DNA of 64,000 nt from positions 36,796 through 100,795 of the forward strand of contig CACNTB010000003.1 in the NCBI GenBank assembly GCA_902623305.1. The letters run 5' to 3'. Positions 1-7,665 of the stretch are shown here, piece by piece. This stretch comes from an uncultured Pelagibacteraceae bacterium (GTDB lineage Bacteria; Pseudomonadota; Alphaproteobacteria; Pelagibacterales; Pelagibacteraceae). Every line of letters starts with the position of its first letter. Position 1 is the first letter of the stretch. The translations under genes and the position numbers were made by a program. The notes below the pieces were generated by a model that had not been told where the DNA came from, did no database searches, and worked only from the letters and a program-made list of their open reading frames with translations.

Positions 1-15
1 ACCGTTACGCTTCAT
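1..15 (-). CDS. 5' end of a further type IV pilin-like gene (cut by window edge)
   Basis: Only five codons are visible, reading MKRNG from an ATG at 15-13. The start lies immediately after the stop codon of the pilin at 16-552. The neighbouring pilins open with a short basic leader ending in Gly or Ala just before the conserved FTLIELL core, and MKRNG fits a leader ending in Gly. I infer that the array continues to the left. The sequence alone cannot prove this from 15 bases. Confidence 0.5.
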
Positions 16-552
16 CTATTCCTGAAAATATACAAATTCTTCAATTATATTACTACCTGAACAAGGTTCTTTCAAACAAGTCATAAAATTTAATCTCGCC
101 ATATTATTTACATTTCCAGTTGAACTTATATTTACTTGGCCAACTGTATACCCAAAACCAGATCTAACTCCTGGTGCAATTGTATTATATGGATTTTTAA
201 AACCTTTTAATACTCCCCAATCATAACCTCCAGATCTATATGCCTTTACATTTACAAGTGCCTCAGCAACTTTTTGAGCGCCTAAGCCATTAGGATGAAA
301 AACATTAACACCATATGTATTATTACAAATTACGTGACCTTCCATAATAGAGTTTTCTCCCATACTACATTTCATAAGTTCTGATTTTGTATATTTAATT
401 GATTGAACGTGATTAGTTTTTACACTGTTGACTTTAGCTGCACTCGTATACCCATTATAAGCAACAACACCTACTGCAGCAAGAATACCGATGATAGCTA
501 CTACTACTAGGAGTTCTATTAGGGTGAAGGCTTTAATTAAATGTTGTTTCAT
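16..552 (-). CDS. type IV pilin-like protein, Ala(-1) class (pilin 1)
   Basis: A 178-residue protein with a short leader (MKQHLIKA), then FTLIELLVV and a hydrophobic helix through about residue 35. This is the class III prepilin signal, with Glu5 of the mature protein kept. Such subunits are cut by PilD, held in the inner membrane by the helix and assembled into a pilus or pseudopilus. The rest is unlike any neighbour except for a C-terminal TCLKEPC cysteine pair that recurs in the pilin at 6638-7120. An upstream in-frame ATG at 639 exists, but it would bury the signal 30 residues in. The ATG at 552 has an AGAGG ribosome site and is preferred. The start overlaps the end of the neighbouring pilin (stop at 533). 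Residue -1 is Ala instead of the usual Gly. Confidence 0.88.
   Translation of the reverse strand: MKQHLIKAFTLIELLVVVAIIGILAAVGVVAYNGYTSAAKVNSVKTNHVQSIKYTKSELMKCSMGENSIMEGHVICNNTYGVNVFHPNGLGAQKVAEALVNVKAYRSGGYDWGVLKGFKNPYNTIAPGVRSGFGYTVGQVNISSTGNVNNMARLNFMTCLKEPCSGSNIIEEFVYFQE
442..535 (-). repeat. pilin 5' core block, dispersed direct repeat (first of six copies)
   Basis: The roughly 93 bases coding for FTLIELL through NGYT occur in the same orientation in six genes: here and near 890-985, 2864-2957, 3399-3493, 7018-7110 and 7529-7622. By-eye alignment of this copy with the one at 3399-3493 gives about nine differences, all but one synonymous. The protein is therefore under strong selection and the copies are not recent duplicates. 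The block is still long and similar enough to serve homologous recombination between pilin genes. The broken copy at 2410-2466 fits such loss. Confidence 0.75.
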
Positions 553-997
553 AATTAATACCTCTGCATCTAGTTCTGACATATGGTCCATACGTTGAGA
601 GCATTCCATCTTTATAAGGTATTCCATTCCAAGTAACAAACTCTACATTGCCGTGAAAATCTGGGTTGTATGGATCTTTAATAAAATTAGTTATATGTTT
701 TCCTATAACATTTGTCATCATACCTGGTGAAGTAGCATTAGCACAATTGTAATTAAATTTAGCCCCTGGAGTATTTTTCCAATACTGTGCTTGGAGTTCT
801 ATTGATGAATTAACCTGGCATAACATATATTTTTCATTAACCAACTTTCCATAAAGTTGAAAATTATTTTTACATACTGCTTCCTTTGCACTAGCTGTAT
901 ACCCATTATAAGCAACTACTCCTACTGCAGCTAGAATACCGATGATGGCTACTACGACTAGTAATTCTATTAGAGTAAATGCTTTAGATTCAATCAT
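533..997 (-). CDS. type IV pilin-like protein, Ala(-1) class (pilin 2)
   Basis: A 154-residue protein opening MIESKA then FTLIELLVV, the prepilin processing site and membrane helix (about residues 7-35), ending in a variable domain with four or five cysteines. The start at 997 overlaps the last bases of the GFA-family gene (stop at 990), so its translation is probably coupled to that gene. In turn it overlaps the start of pilin 1 by 20 bases. Residue -1 is Ala. Beyond the first 45 residues I see no similarity to the other pilins, so its exact role (major or minor pilin, competence or secretion pseudopilin) is unknown. Confidence 0.88.
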   Translation of the reverse strand: MIESKAFTLIELLVVVAIIGILAAVGVVAYNGYTASAKEAVCKNNFQLYGKLVNEKYMLCQVNSSIELQAQYWKNTPGAKFNYNCANATSPGMMTNVIGKHITNFIKDPYNPDFHGNVEFVTWNGIPYKDGMLSTYGPYVRTRCRGINYETTFN

Positions 998-1436
998 TTT
1001 TTATTTTCATTTTTTCACCAGTGCCATTCCAGTAGCCTTTCTTATATACTTCGGCATCTTTAGAATAGCTTATAAATTGTAAAGCTTCCTCTCCCCAAAT
1101 ATTATCAGTAATATTTATGTTTTTTCTTTGATCTATAATACCAATTGAAAAATGTTGCTCATTCATACTTGGTACTTTAATTCCTATTAAGGTACCACAG
1201 GTTGAACAAAAAAGATTTATCATTGATCGACCATGATCAGTTTGCTTATCCTCATATGAAGTTGGTTTATCGCCTAAATATTTAATATCATTTTCATTAA
1301 AAAGAACAAAAGATCTAAAAGCACTTCCACTAGTATTTTGGCACCAATTGCAATTACAATTTACTTTCCAAGTTGGTTCACCATCAATTTCAAAAGATAC
1401 TTTCTCACATTTACATCGACCACTATATTTTTTCAT
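990..1436 (-). CDS. GFA / CENP-V family zinc protein
   Basis: This 148-residue protein matches the family of glutathione-dependent formaldehyde-activating enzyme (Gfa). The zinc-binding pattern is complete: C8-x-C10, C27-x-C29-x-x-C32 and C77-x-x-C80. Gfa itself joins formaldehyde to glutathione, but most family members are uncharacterised, so a role in formaldehyde or methyl-group oxidation is only a family-based guess. It starts five bases after the NAD kinase gene ends and overlaps the pilin that follows, so it sits in the middle of a nadK-gfa-pilin run. Confidence 0.82.
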   Translation of the reverse strand: MKKYSGRCKCEKVSFEIDGEPTWKVNCNCNWCQNTSGSAFRSFVLFNENDIKYLGDKPTSYEDKQTDHGRSMINLFCSTCGTLIGIKVPSMNEQHFSIGIIDQRKNINITDNIWGEEALQFISYSKDAEVYKKGYWNGTGEKMKIKND

Positions 1437-1441
1437 TACAT

Positions 1442-2212
1442 TTAACTAGTTTCTCTTCTTATTTGCTCAATTTTAATCTTTTTTTGTAGACCTCTATTTT
1501 TGTCATAAAGCAGATTAAATCTAATTTTATTATTTGTTTTCACAGTTATTGATTTAGCGTTTCTAACTTCTAAATTATCTGCAACAGCACTTATTGGCCT
1601 TTTTGAAGGATTTAAATTTGTTATAACAATTTTTGTTTTATCATTAACAATTTTACCCTTCCATCTTCTGGGCCTAAAAGCACTTATTGGAGAAATAGAT
1701 AGTTTTTTTGAATGAAGACTTAAAATAGGGCCATGAACAGAAAGATTATAAGCAGTACTACCAGCTGGTGTTGATACTAACACCCCATCTGAAACTAATT
1801 TTTTAATTATTTGTTTTGAACCTTGATTAATAGATAATGAGGCAGCTTGCCTGCTTTGTCTAAGTACAGAAACTTCATTAATTGCAATATGTCTTTTTGT
1901 TTGATTATTTTTATTTTTAACAATCATTTCTAAAGGTGAAATTGAGATCATATTTGCTTTATTAAGATTTTTTATAATATCTTTTGATGAAAATTTATTC
2001 ATAAGAAAACCATAATTTCCAGAATTAATCCCATAAAAATTTTTGTTAGAATTTTTATTTTTTTTGAGTGTTTGAAGCATAAATCCATCACCACCAATAA
2101 TAATAATAAGATTTTCTTTTTTGAACTGATTTGACTTAATTTTTTTTAATAATAAATTTTTAATTTTCGAAGATTTCTTATTTTTATCTGAGATTATTTG
2201 TAGTTTATTCAT
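1442..2212 (-). CDS. nadK: NAD kinase
   Basis: A 256-residue NAD kinase, which phosphorylates NAD to NADP in the cytoplasm and supplies all cellular NADP. The diagnostic GGDG motif is at residues 40-43, NSGNYGFL at about 63-70, the NE pair at 112-113, and the SDGVLVSTPAGSTAY substrate segment at about 141-155. Its length is slightly below that of the E. coli enzyme (292). The gene lies just downstream of a tRNA-Leu gene and is followed by the GFA-family gene and two pilins in the same direction. It is a housekeeping gene set inside the pilin region. Confidence 0.95.
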   Translation of the reverse strand: MNKLQIISDKNKKSSKIKNLLLKKIKSNQFKKENLIIIIGGDGFMLQTLKKNKNSNKNFYGINSGNYGFLMNKFSSKDIIKNLNKANMISISPLEMIVKNKNNQTKRHIAINEVSVLRQSRQAASLSINQGSKQIIKKLVSDGVLVSTPAGSTAYNLSVHGPILSLHSKKLSISPISAFRPRRWKGKIVNDKTKIVITNLNPSKRPISAVADNLEVRNAKSITVKTNNKIRFNLLYDKNRGLQKKIKIEQIRRETS

Positions 2213-2216
2213 TTAA

Positions 2217-2302
2217 TGGTGCCCTCGGCCAGACTCGAACTGGCACTCCGCAAGCGGCAAGGATTTTAAGTCCTTTGTGTCTACCAATTTCACCACGAGG
2301 GC
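2217..2302 (-). tRNA. tRNA-Leu (anticodon UAA)
   Basis: Read on the minus strand, the acceptor stem GCCCTCG pairs with CGAGGGC, followed by A and an encoded CCA (2219-2217). The anticodon loop CTTAAAA between AGGA and TCCT gives anticodon TAA. The T arm carries GTTCGAGTC. A long variable arm (about 12-14 bases, TGCCGCTTGCGGAGT region) makes it a class II tRNA, as expected for leucine. The 3' end is five bases from the NAD kinase start codon. Confidence 0.96.
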
Positions 2303-2386
2303 ATTAATGAATATCATGAGTGTTTATGCCAATATTTATAATTGAACAAGAGGAATAAGTAAATTTTTTTTATTTTATCTTCCTAT

Positions 2387-2405
2387 CGTCTAGTCTACGT
2401 CTAGT
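2387..2405. repeat. 8-base tandem-like direct repeat
   Basis: CGTCTAGT occurs at 2387-2394 and again at 2398-2405 with CTA between. It lies between the tRNA-Leu gene and the pilin remnant. It may be chance, or a scar of the event that truncated the pilin. No function can be assigned. Confidence 0.35.
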
Positions 2406-2409
2406 TGTC

Positions 2410-2466
2410 CTATAAAATCCTACATCTAAAAAGTTCTATTAGGGTGAAAGCTCTGTTCTTTAACAA
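2410..2466 (-). pseudogene. pilin 5' end remnant
   Basis: Reading from a TTG at 2466-2464 the frame gives LLKNRAFTLIEL, then FRCRIL and a TAG stop at 2412-2410. The AFTLIEL core and its DNA match the 5' block of the intact pilins, but the hydrophobic helix and everything after it are gone. The TTG overlaps the stop codon of the pilin at 2460-2966, as the intact pilins overlap one another. It is therefore the relic of a third pilin in this run, truncated near the tRNA-Leu gene. I see no function for the 18-residue product. Confidence 0.8.
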
Positions 2467-2966
2467 TAGCCTCCGTACTCAGATATATCTATCTGATCAG
2501 TAAGTTTATCTTTATTATCATTATAGACAGTTTCTATATGAATTATTGGTTTTGAGTTCGTGCATCTACTATAAAATTCAACAGACCCTTTTATCCCTCT
2601 TGGGCCAAAGTTTATTGCGGGATATGTTGGATCATTAAAAGGATGATCTTTTATAACACATCTTAAATGATAAACCATATTATTCATAACTGTGCTTACA
2701 GATGCAGGAAAAGTTTTAATATTTTGCGATCTACCACAGTTAAAATCTTTTGTTGAGAGTCTATTATTAAAATAACCGCCATTTATATTTGCTTGCAAAA
2801 ATGTTGTGTGCAAAAATTTTACTGCAGTTTTGTGATTAGCTTTAGCAGCATTAATTTTAGCACTACTCGTATACCCATTATAAGCAACTACCCCTACAGC
2901 AGCCAAGATTCCTATGATTGCTACTACGACTAAGAGTTCTATTAGAGTGAAGGCTTTTTGTTTCAT
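2460..2966 (-). CDS. type IV pilin-like protein, Ala(-1) class (pilin 3)
   Basis: A 168-residue prepilin-like protein: leader MKQKA, FTLIELLVV core, membrane helix to about residue 33, then a variable domain with four cysteines and a C-terminal Gly-Gly-Tyr-Cys. Its start codon overlaps the stop of pilin 4 by four bases (ATGA), so the two are translationally coupled. The stop codon overlaps the start of the decayed pilin at 2410-2466. Residue -1 is Ala. Which pilus it joins is not visible here, because no pilus assembly gene lies in the window. Confidence 0.88.
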   Translation of the reverse strand: MKQKAFTLIELLVVVAIIGILAAVGVVAYNGYTSSAKINAAKANHKTAVKFLHTTFLQANINGGYFNNRLSTKDFNCGRSQNIKTFPASVSTVMNNMVYHLRCVIKDHPFNDPTYPAINFGPRGIKGSVEFYSRCTNSKPIIHIETVYNDNKDKLTDQIDISEYGGYC

Positions 2967-3505
2967 TGATTTGGTGTGATTATTTCAGAATCTTGCATTT
3001 TTTTTCCATCCAGCCACCACATTACTTTAAATTTTCCATTAGTATCTGCATTACTTGAACAGTAAGGAGACCTCGGACAAATAACAATTGAAACTAATCC
3101 ATCTACCTCACCATCACCAGATCCAACACCTGCATGAGCATCTCCAACAACTTTGGTAGGGCAATGATTGCTTGCTGTCCAATTAGTTGCTGCTCCAGAT
3201 AATTTATAAGGATTTCTCAAATTATATCTCCATGATAAAAAAACAGCTGCACATTCTTGAAATTTAACTCCATTAGTATGCACAGGACAAGGTAATCCAA
3301 ACGCAGTTGCAGAACTATCCATTTCACACTTTGCAATTTCTTGTCTCATAACTTTAACAGTTGTTTTAAAATTATTTTTTACTACAGCTTTTTTTGCACT
3401 ATTCGTATACCCATTATAAGCAACCACACCTACAGCAGCGAGAATACCTATGATAGCTACCACGACTAGGAGTTCTATTAATGTGAAGGCTTTATGGTTA
3501 GCCAT
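2963..3505 (-). CDS. type IV pilin-like protein, Ala(-1) class (pilin 4)
   Basis: A 180-residue prepilin-like protein with leader MANHKA, then FTLIELLVV and the hydrophobic helix. The variable domain contains a CPRSPYC pair near the end, similar in spacing to the CxxxPC pairs of pilins 1 and 5, and a Gly/Asp-rich stretch (GVGSGDGEVDG) that could bind a metal ion, though this is a guess. It is the first gene of a pilin pair, about 70 bases after the DUF1330 gene. It overlaps pilin 3 by four bases. Confidence 0.88.
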   Translation of the reverse strand: MANHKAFTLIELLVVVAIIGILAAVGVVAYNGYTNSAKKAVVKNNFKTTVKVMRQEIAKCEMDSSATAFGLPCPVHTNGVKFQECAAVFLSWRYNLRNPYKLSGAATNWTASNHCPTKVVGDAHAGVGSGDGEVDGLVSIVICPRSPYCSSNADTNGKFKVMWWLDGKKMQDSEIITPNQ

Positions 3506-3576
3506 ATAAATTTAAAGTTTTCACAAGCTCAGGGTTTTCAAACTAGTTTTCAATCCATTTTTTAATTAGCTGAGTT

Positions 3577-3864
3577 TTAATTCCCCTCAACTAAAACTAG
3601 ATGAGCTTTGGCCGCTAATTCTCTAACCGCTTTAGCCGCTTGATATTTTTCTGACTCATAGAATTTACGAGCAGCATCAATGCTTTCAAATTCAATTAAT
3701 ACAACAGTTCCTAAATTTTCACCTTCTCTTACGTCAGGACTAGGTTCACGAACAAGAACTTTGCCGCCGTGCTCTCCAATAGTTGGTCCAGACATTTGTT
3801 TAAACTTTTCCATACCTTCTTTATCGTGTTCTTTAAGATGTGCTATCAAATATCCTTTGCTCAT
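3577..3864 (-). CDS. DUF1330 family protein
   Basis: A 95-residue protein of the DUF1330 family, small ferredoxin-like (alpha+beta barrel) proteins of unknown activity. It shows the usual opening (MSKGYLIAHLK), a central GGKVLVRE strand and the FESIDAARKFYESEKYQ helix. A good AAGGAG ribosome site lies before the ATG. A second DUF1330 gene is at 43983-44273, and the two differ enough not to be a recent duplication. It separates the autotransporter-like gene from the pilin 4/3 pair, all in the same direction. Confidence 0.85.
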   Translation of the reverse strand: MSKGYLIAHLKEHDKEGMEKFKQMSGPTIGEHGGKVLVREPSPDVREGENLGTVVLIEFESIDAARKFYESEKYQAAKAVRELAAKAHLVLVEGN

Positions 3865-3932
3865 GTTTTTCTCCTTTATGTTTTAATGTAACAAATCCTG
3901 AACCATGAGTCTAAATTTTTCTGTATTTGAAA

Positions 3933-6638
3933 TTAATTATTTTTTATGTTTCTAATTAATAACTCTTTTTCAGTTCTAAGTCTTTGATTGTCCTTAATTA
4001 ATTGAATAATTAATTCTTTCATTACTTGGTTTTCTTTATTTAGCTTGTTTGCAACTAATGCAAGTCTTTCTTTTTCTCTAATAATTTGTAACTGATCAAA
4101 TAATTTCTCAAGTTCAGGGTCTAATTTTTCATCTTCTTCTCTTTCTTTTGCTCTTTTTTTAGCAATTCTTTGAAGTTTTTTACTGATTGATAAATTTATA
4201 TTATTATTAATTAGGTTGTCCTGATCACTATGTTCAAGATTTAAACTTACACTAATATCTTCTGAATTTTTAGTTAAAGAAAACCCAATTTTTTTTGCAA
4301 CAGCTCCATTCATGGTATGGTCTTGGGATATATCTTCTTTAAATCCTGCACCGTTAATATCATCCATTTTAACTTTACCGCTTATAGTTTTGTTGAAAGC
4401 TAAACCAAAATAAGGTTTTAAAATAAAACCATTTTCATTATTTATTGAATAATCAACCTCAAAACCAGCTCCTAGAACTTGATCGATTGCATCATCAACT
4501 GATAAATCTCCATGAGTAAAGTTTGATAAATATTTTGGTATTCTATGAGCGCCATACTCTCCAATTATTGTTAAAGACAAATCATTATTGTCTTGAATTT
4601 TTTTATTTAATTTATAATTAGAATTTAATGCAATAAACTGACCTAGGAAGTTATTTCTTATTATTTGCCCAGACTCGGTTTCAATATCAGTAATTTTATT
4701 ACTAGAAATACCAAATAATGCCTTAATTGAAAGATTATTTGAATTTGTTTTCATATCATAACCAAAGGCTAAGTTTTCACTTTTACTTTTTTCCTTACTG
4801 TTGAAATTAGCATTTTGTTCAAAATAAGTTAAAAAAGCCCTTGTTTTTTCTTCATCAAAATCATTTTTTAAAAAATAGCCTGAAGCACCCTTGATGGAAT
4901 TTTCATAAATATTATTTCTTTTAGCTTGGGTATAAAATGTTGATCTTTCTTTTACGTCATTCAATGACTTAAAAATATTATTCAAAGTATTACTAAAAAT
5001 TTCTGTTCTATATCTTTTATTATTACTAACAACATCTAATTCTTCTCCATAAATCCTTAGATAACCATTAGTTTCTGAATTATCTGAGTCTAAATTTTTA
5101 TTAGCATCTAATATTTGATATGTATCATTTCCACATAAATTATTCGTTATTGAAATATTTGTTTTTCCATGTAACTCAATATCTTGGTCTTTTGAAATAC
5201 TACAATCTAATGTCATTGTAGTAGTTGTACTATTTAATTCAATTTCACCAACATAAGTACCCTCACTTTTAGTAACTATTTCTAATCCTGTGTTATTCGA
5301 ATTTGCCATGACAATGGAATTGTCACCTCCCGTAATAGTTCCCGAATTATTAATTGTTAAGCCATTAAAATTTTTATTGTCGTGATAATCTCCAACTTTA
5401 ATACCATCTGCATCACCATTGGATGCACTAATAGTTCCAAAATTATTTAGAACTACATTTTCACCAGCCTCTGCAGATGTAGAACTATTTCCAAATCCTA
5501 TACCAAAGTGATTCTGATTATGTTCACCTGTTACTGTAATGTTGCCATGGTTATTTATAGTAAGGTTCTTTGTTCTCCCGGCTCCTATACCACCTGTTGT
5601 TGATGTTATTGTTCCTGTATTATTGATAGTTGTTCCACCTGTATTTCTAGCTACTTGTATTGCTGCTCCAAATGCAGATTCTATAGTTCCACTATTAGTA
5701 ATTGTATGAGAGGCATCACTATCCCCCTGTCTATCAATAAGAACTGTACCGGTGTTAGTACCTGTATTTGTCGAGCTTATCGTTCCTGAATTTGTAAAAG
5801 TAACACCAGAGCACTCTCTACAATAAATACTATTTCTATCTGAAGTTATTGTTCCACGATTATCTATTGTAAGATTTGATCCAAATTCTGTGTCTATACC
5901 ATACCTGTTTGCACTTTCAATTGTTGCTCCTTGATAATTTATAATTTCACTATCAGTGAGAAATTTTCCTATGATTGGATCTGTACCTGAGGTGGTTTCG
6001 ATTATTCCACCATCATAGTTATAAATTTTAACTCCTCTACTTTTTTTACCTTCCCCTCCGCTACCTAACCAGATTGTATTATTTAGTGAACTGATTGTTC
6101 CATAATTATTTAATATAAGTCCAACTGCTGTTGATCCTGATACTGATAATGTAGATTGACAATTGCTATTGTCTCCAGGCTGATTACACCAACCAATATT
6201 TCTTCCCTCAATTGCGTTAGCTCCCTCAGCACTTATTGTGGCTCCAGAATTATTTGTGATTGTAACATTTTCTGCATAATCCAAATATATAGCTTCATTG
6301 TTATCTGAGTTGATGGTTCCACTATTAGTTATCGTAGTGTCAAGTGAAGACTCAGCATATATTGTTTTTTGCTTATTAGAATTATTGGCTGTTTCAATTG
6401 TTCCGTTATTTGTTATCTCTACTCCTTTTTCATCTTCAAGATCTACACTCTTATGATCATTAACTGATATTGATCCCGAAGATGTTACTGTAAGACTATC
6501 ATTATCTTGGCATGTTTGCTGAATTGTTAATGCTATTGATACCGTATCATCGCAATTTAAAGAAATAAAACCGTATGAGGGATTTATAAATAGAACTAAA
6601 AATTTAAATAAGAAATAAAATATAAATAATTTTTTCAT
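3933..6638 (-). CDS. autotransporter-like beta-helix surface protein with C-terminal coiled coil
   Basis: A 901-residue protein. Residues 1-23 form a signal peptide (MKKLFIFYF...SYG). About 30-560 is a run of imperfect repeats built on NSGTI and NNxGTI, rich in Asn, Thr, Ser and Gly, typical of a right-handed beta-helix passenger. About 585-820 has alternating strands like an autotransporter barrel. Residues 822-901 are a highly charged helical tail (Lys/Glu/Arg with Leu/Ile heptads). Autotransporter barrels normally end at the protein's last residue with an aromatic signal for BAM, so this tail is unusual. The ATG shares one base with the stop of pilin 5, so it is coupled to the pilin 6/pilin 5 pair. 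Surface display is inferred; ligand unknown. Confidence 0.75.
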   Translation of the reverse strand: MKKLFIFYFLFKFLVLFINPSYGFISLNCDDTVSIALTIQQTCQDNDSLTVTSSGSISVNDHKSVDLEDEKGVEITNNGTIETANNSNKQKTIYAESSLDTTITNSGTINSDNNEAIYLDYAENVTITNNSGATISAEGANAIEGRNIGWCNQPGDNSNCQSTLSVSGSTAVGLILNNYGTISSLNNTIWLGSGGEGKKSRGVKIYNYDGGIIETTSGTDPIIGKFLTDSEIINYQGATIESANRYGIDTEFGSNLTIDNRGTITSDRNSIYCRECSGVTFTNSGTISSTNTGTNTGTVLIDRQGDSDASHTITNSGTIESAFGAAIQVARNTGGTTINNTGTITSTTGGIGAGRTKNLTINNHGNITVTGEHNQNHFGIGFGNSSTSAEAGENVVLNNFGTISASNGDADGIKVGDYHDNKNFNGLTINNSGTITGGDNSIVMANSNNTGLEIVTKSEGTYVGEIELNSTTTTMTLDCSISKDQDIELHGKTNISITNNLCGNDTYQILDANKNLDSDNSETNGYLRIYGEELDVVSNNKRYRTEIFSNTLNNIFKSLNDVKERSTFYTQAKRNNIYENSIKGASGYFLKNDFDEEKTRAFLTYFEQNANFNSKEKSKSENLAFGYDMKTNSNNLSIKALFGISSNKITDIETESGQIIRNNFLGQFIALNSNYKLNKKIQDNNDLSLTIIGEYGAHRIPKYLSNFTHGDLSVDDAIDQVLGAGFEVDYSINNENGFILKPYFGLAFNKTISGKVKMDDINGAGFKEDISQDHTMNGAVAKKIGFSLTKNSEDISVSLNLEHSDQDNLINNNINLSISKKLQRIAKKRAKEREEDEKLDPELEKLFDQLQIIREKERLALVANKLNKENQVMKELIIQLIKDNQRLRTEKELLIRNIKNN

Positions 6639-7120
6639 TAGTCTAAAATTATATCAGTACTACAAAGATGATTATCTCCTTCACATCTCTTTCCAGAACA
6701 TGGAGTTTTAACACAAGTCATTACTTTAATTTTTAATCCGGGTGATAACATTCTATTATATCCAACGTGTTCATCGATAACTATTCCTCCACCATGGGTT
6801 ACAGCTTGTTCTGATGGAAAATATGGATTTTTAAATCCTGATAAAGATCTTTCTACAGCTTTCGCCACAAAATCTTTCCAATCATTTAAACCTTGTTTTG
6901 AACAATCTAATTCATTATTCATTGCTGTTGATGCACCTGTTGAACATTTCATAACTTCAGTTGTTATATATTTAACTACATTTTTATGGTTCGCTGTTGC
7001 TGCCGATTTTTTTGCACTTGAAGTATAACCGTTATATGCAACAACACCTACAGCAGCAAGAATACCAATGATTGCTACAACGACAAGAAGTTCTATTAGG
7101 GTAAAACCTTTTTTATTCAT
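6638..7120 (-). CDS. type IV pilin-like protein, Gly(-1) class (pilin 5)
   Basis: A 160-residue prepilin-like protein with leader MNKKG, the classical Gly before the cleavage site, then FTLIELLVV and the membrane helix. The C-terminal half has a TCVKTPC pair followed by two more cysteines, resembling the end of pilin 1. The start overlaps pilin 6 by eight bases. The stop codon overlaps the start of the autotransporter-like gene by one base, so the three genes form one coupled unit. Confidence 0.9.
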   Translation of the reverse strand: MNKKGFTLIELLVVVAIIGILAAVGVVAYNGYTSSAKKSAATANHKNVVKYITTEVMKCSTGASTAMNNELDCSKQGLNDWKDFVAKAVERSLSGFKNPYFPSEQAVTHGGGIVIDEHVGYNRMLSPGLKIKVMTCVKTPCSGKRCEGDNHLCSTDIILD

Positions 7121-7643
7121 AAGATACTGTTGTCTCCATATATTGTGTTGATCCTGAACTATTTCCTAAATTTGAACATATCTTAATTCTGTATGCATCT
7201 AATTTAAATACTGATAAATATCCTCCTTGTTGAGAATGAGAAGGACAAGCAGTCATAAAACCAGGTGGTGAACAGTTTGTAACATTTAATTTACACCATG
7301 AACCATAGGGTGGACTTGATCCATAAAATGGACTTTCCCAATTCATTCCATAAATAGTTTGATTCATGTAATTTATGAAATTATCTATAGTCACTGGACA
7401 ACTAATATTTTTTTTTGTCCCATTGATATCTAAGTATTCTATAGTTTCACCCATATTACATTGTATCGCTTTTGCGCCTATCATTTTTGTGATCGAGGCG
7501 TGATTAGCTTTGGTGGCAGCAACCCTAGCACTATTAGTATACCCATTATAAGCAATTACTCCAACAGCAGCTAGGATACCGATGATTGCTACTACGACTA
7601 ATAGTTCTATTAGGGTGAAGCCTTGAAGTTTCATATTAGGCAT
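7113..7643 (-). CDS. type IV pilin-like protein, Gly(-1) class (pilin 6)
   Basis: A 176-residue prepilin-like protein with a slightly longer leader (MPNMKLQG), the Gly cleavage residue, FTLIELLVV and the helix ending GVIAYNGYT (Ile where the others have Val). The variable domain contains at least six cysteines. It starts 22 bases after the gamma-glutamylcyclotransferase-like gene and leads the pilin 6-pilin 5-autotransporter unit. Confidence 0.9.
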   Translation of the reverse strand: MPNMKLQGFTLIELLVVVAIIGILAAVGVIAYNGYTNSARVAATKANHASITKMIGAKAIQCNMGETIEYLDINGTKKNISCPVTIDNFINYMNQTIYGMNWESPFYGSSPPYGSWCKLNVTNCSPPGFMTACPSHSQQGGYLSVFKLDAYRIKICSNLGNSSGSTQYMETTVSYE

Positions 7644-7665
7644 TTTTATAAGATTTTCTTTACTT

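Noticed and set aside
552-639. Upstream ATG extending pilin 1 by 29 residues
   Set aside because: It would place the prepilin signal inside the protein, it overlaps the body of pilin 2, and the ATG at 552 has a better ribosome site and matches the other pilins.
2217-2466. tRNA-Leu as attachment site of an integrated element
   Set aside because: No integrase and no repeated tRNA 3' end was seen. The pilin relic is on the 5' side of the tRNA, whereas integration normally uses the 3' end.
442-7622. Pilin genes as silent cassettes of a recent gene-conversion system
   Set aside because: Each has its own start, leader and stop and reads as a full gene. The conserved block differs at many synonymous sites, so recent conversion is not supported.
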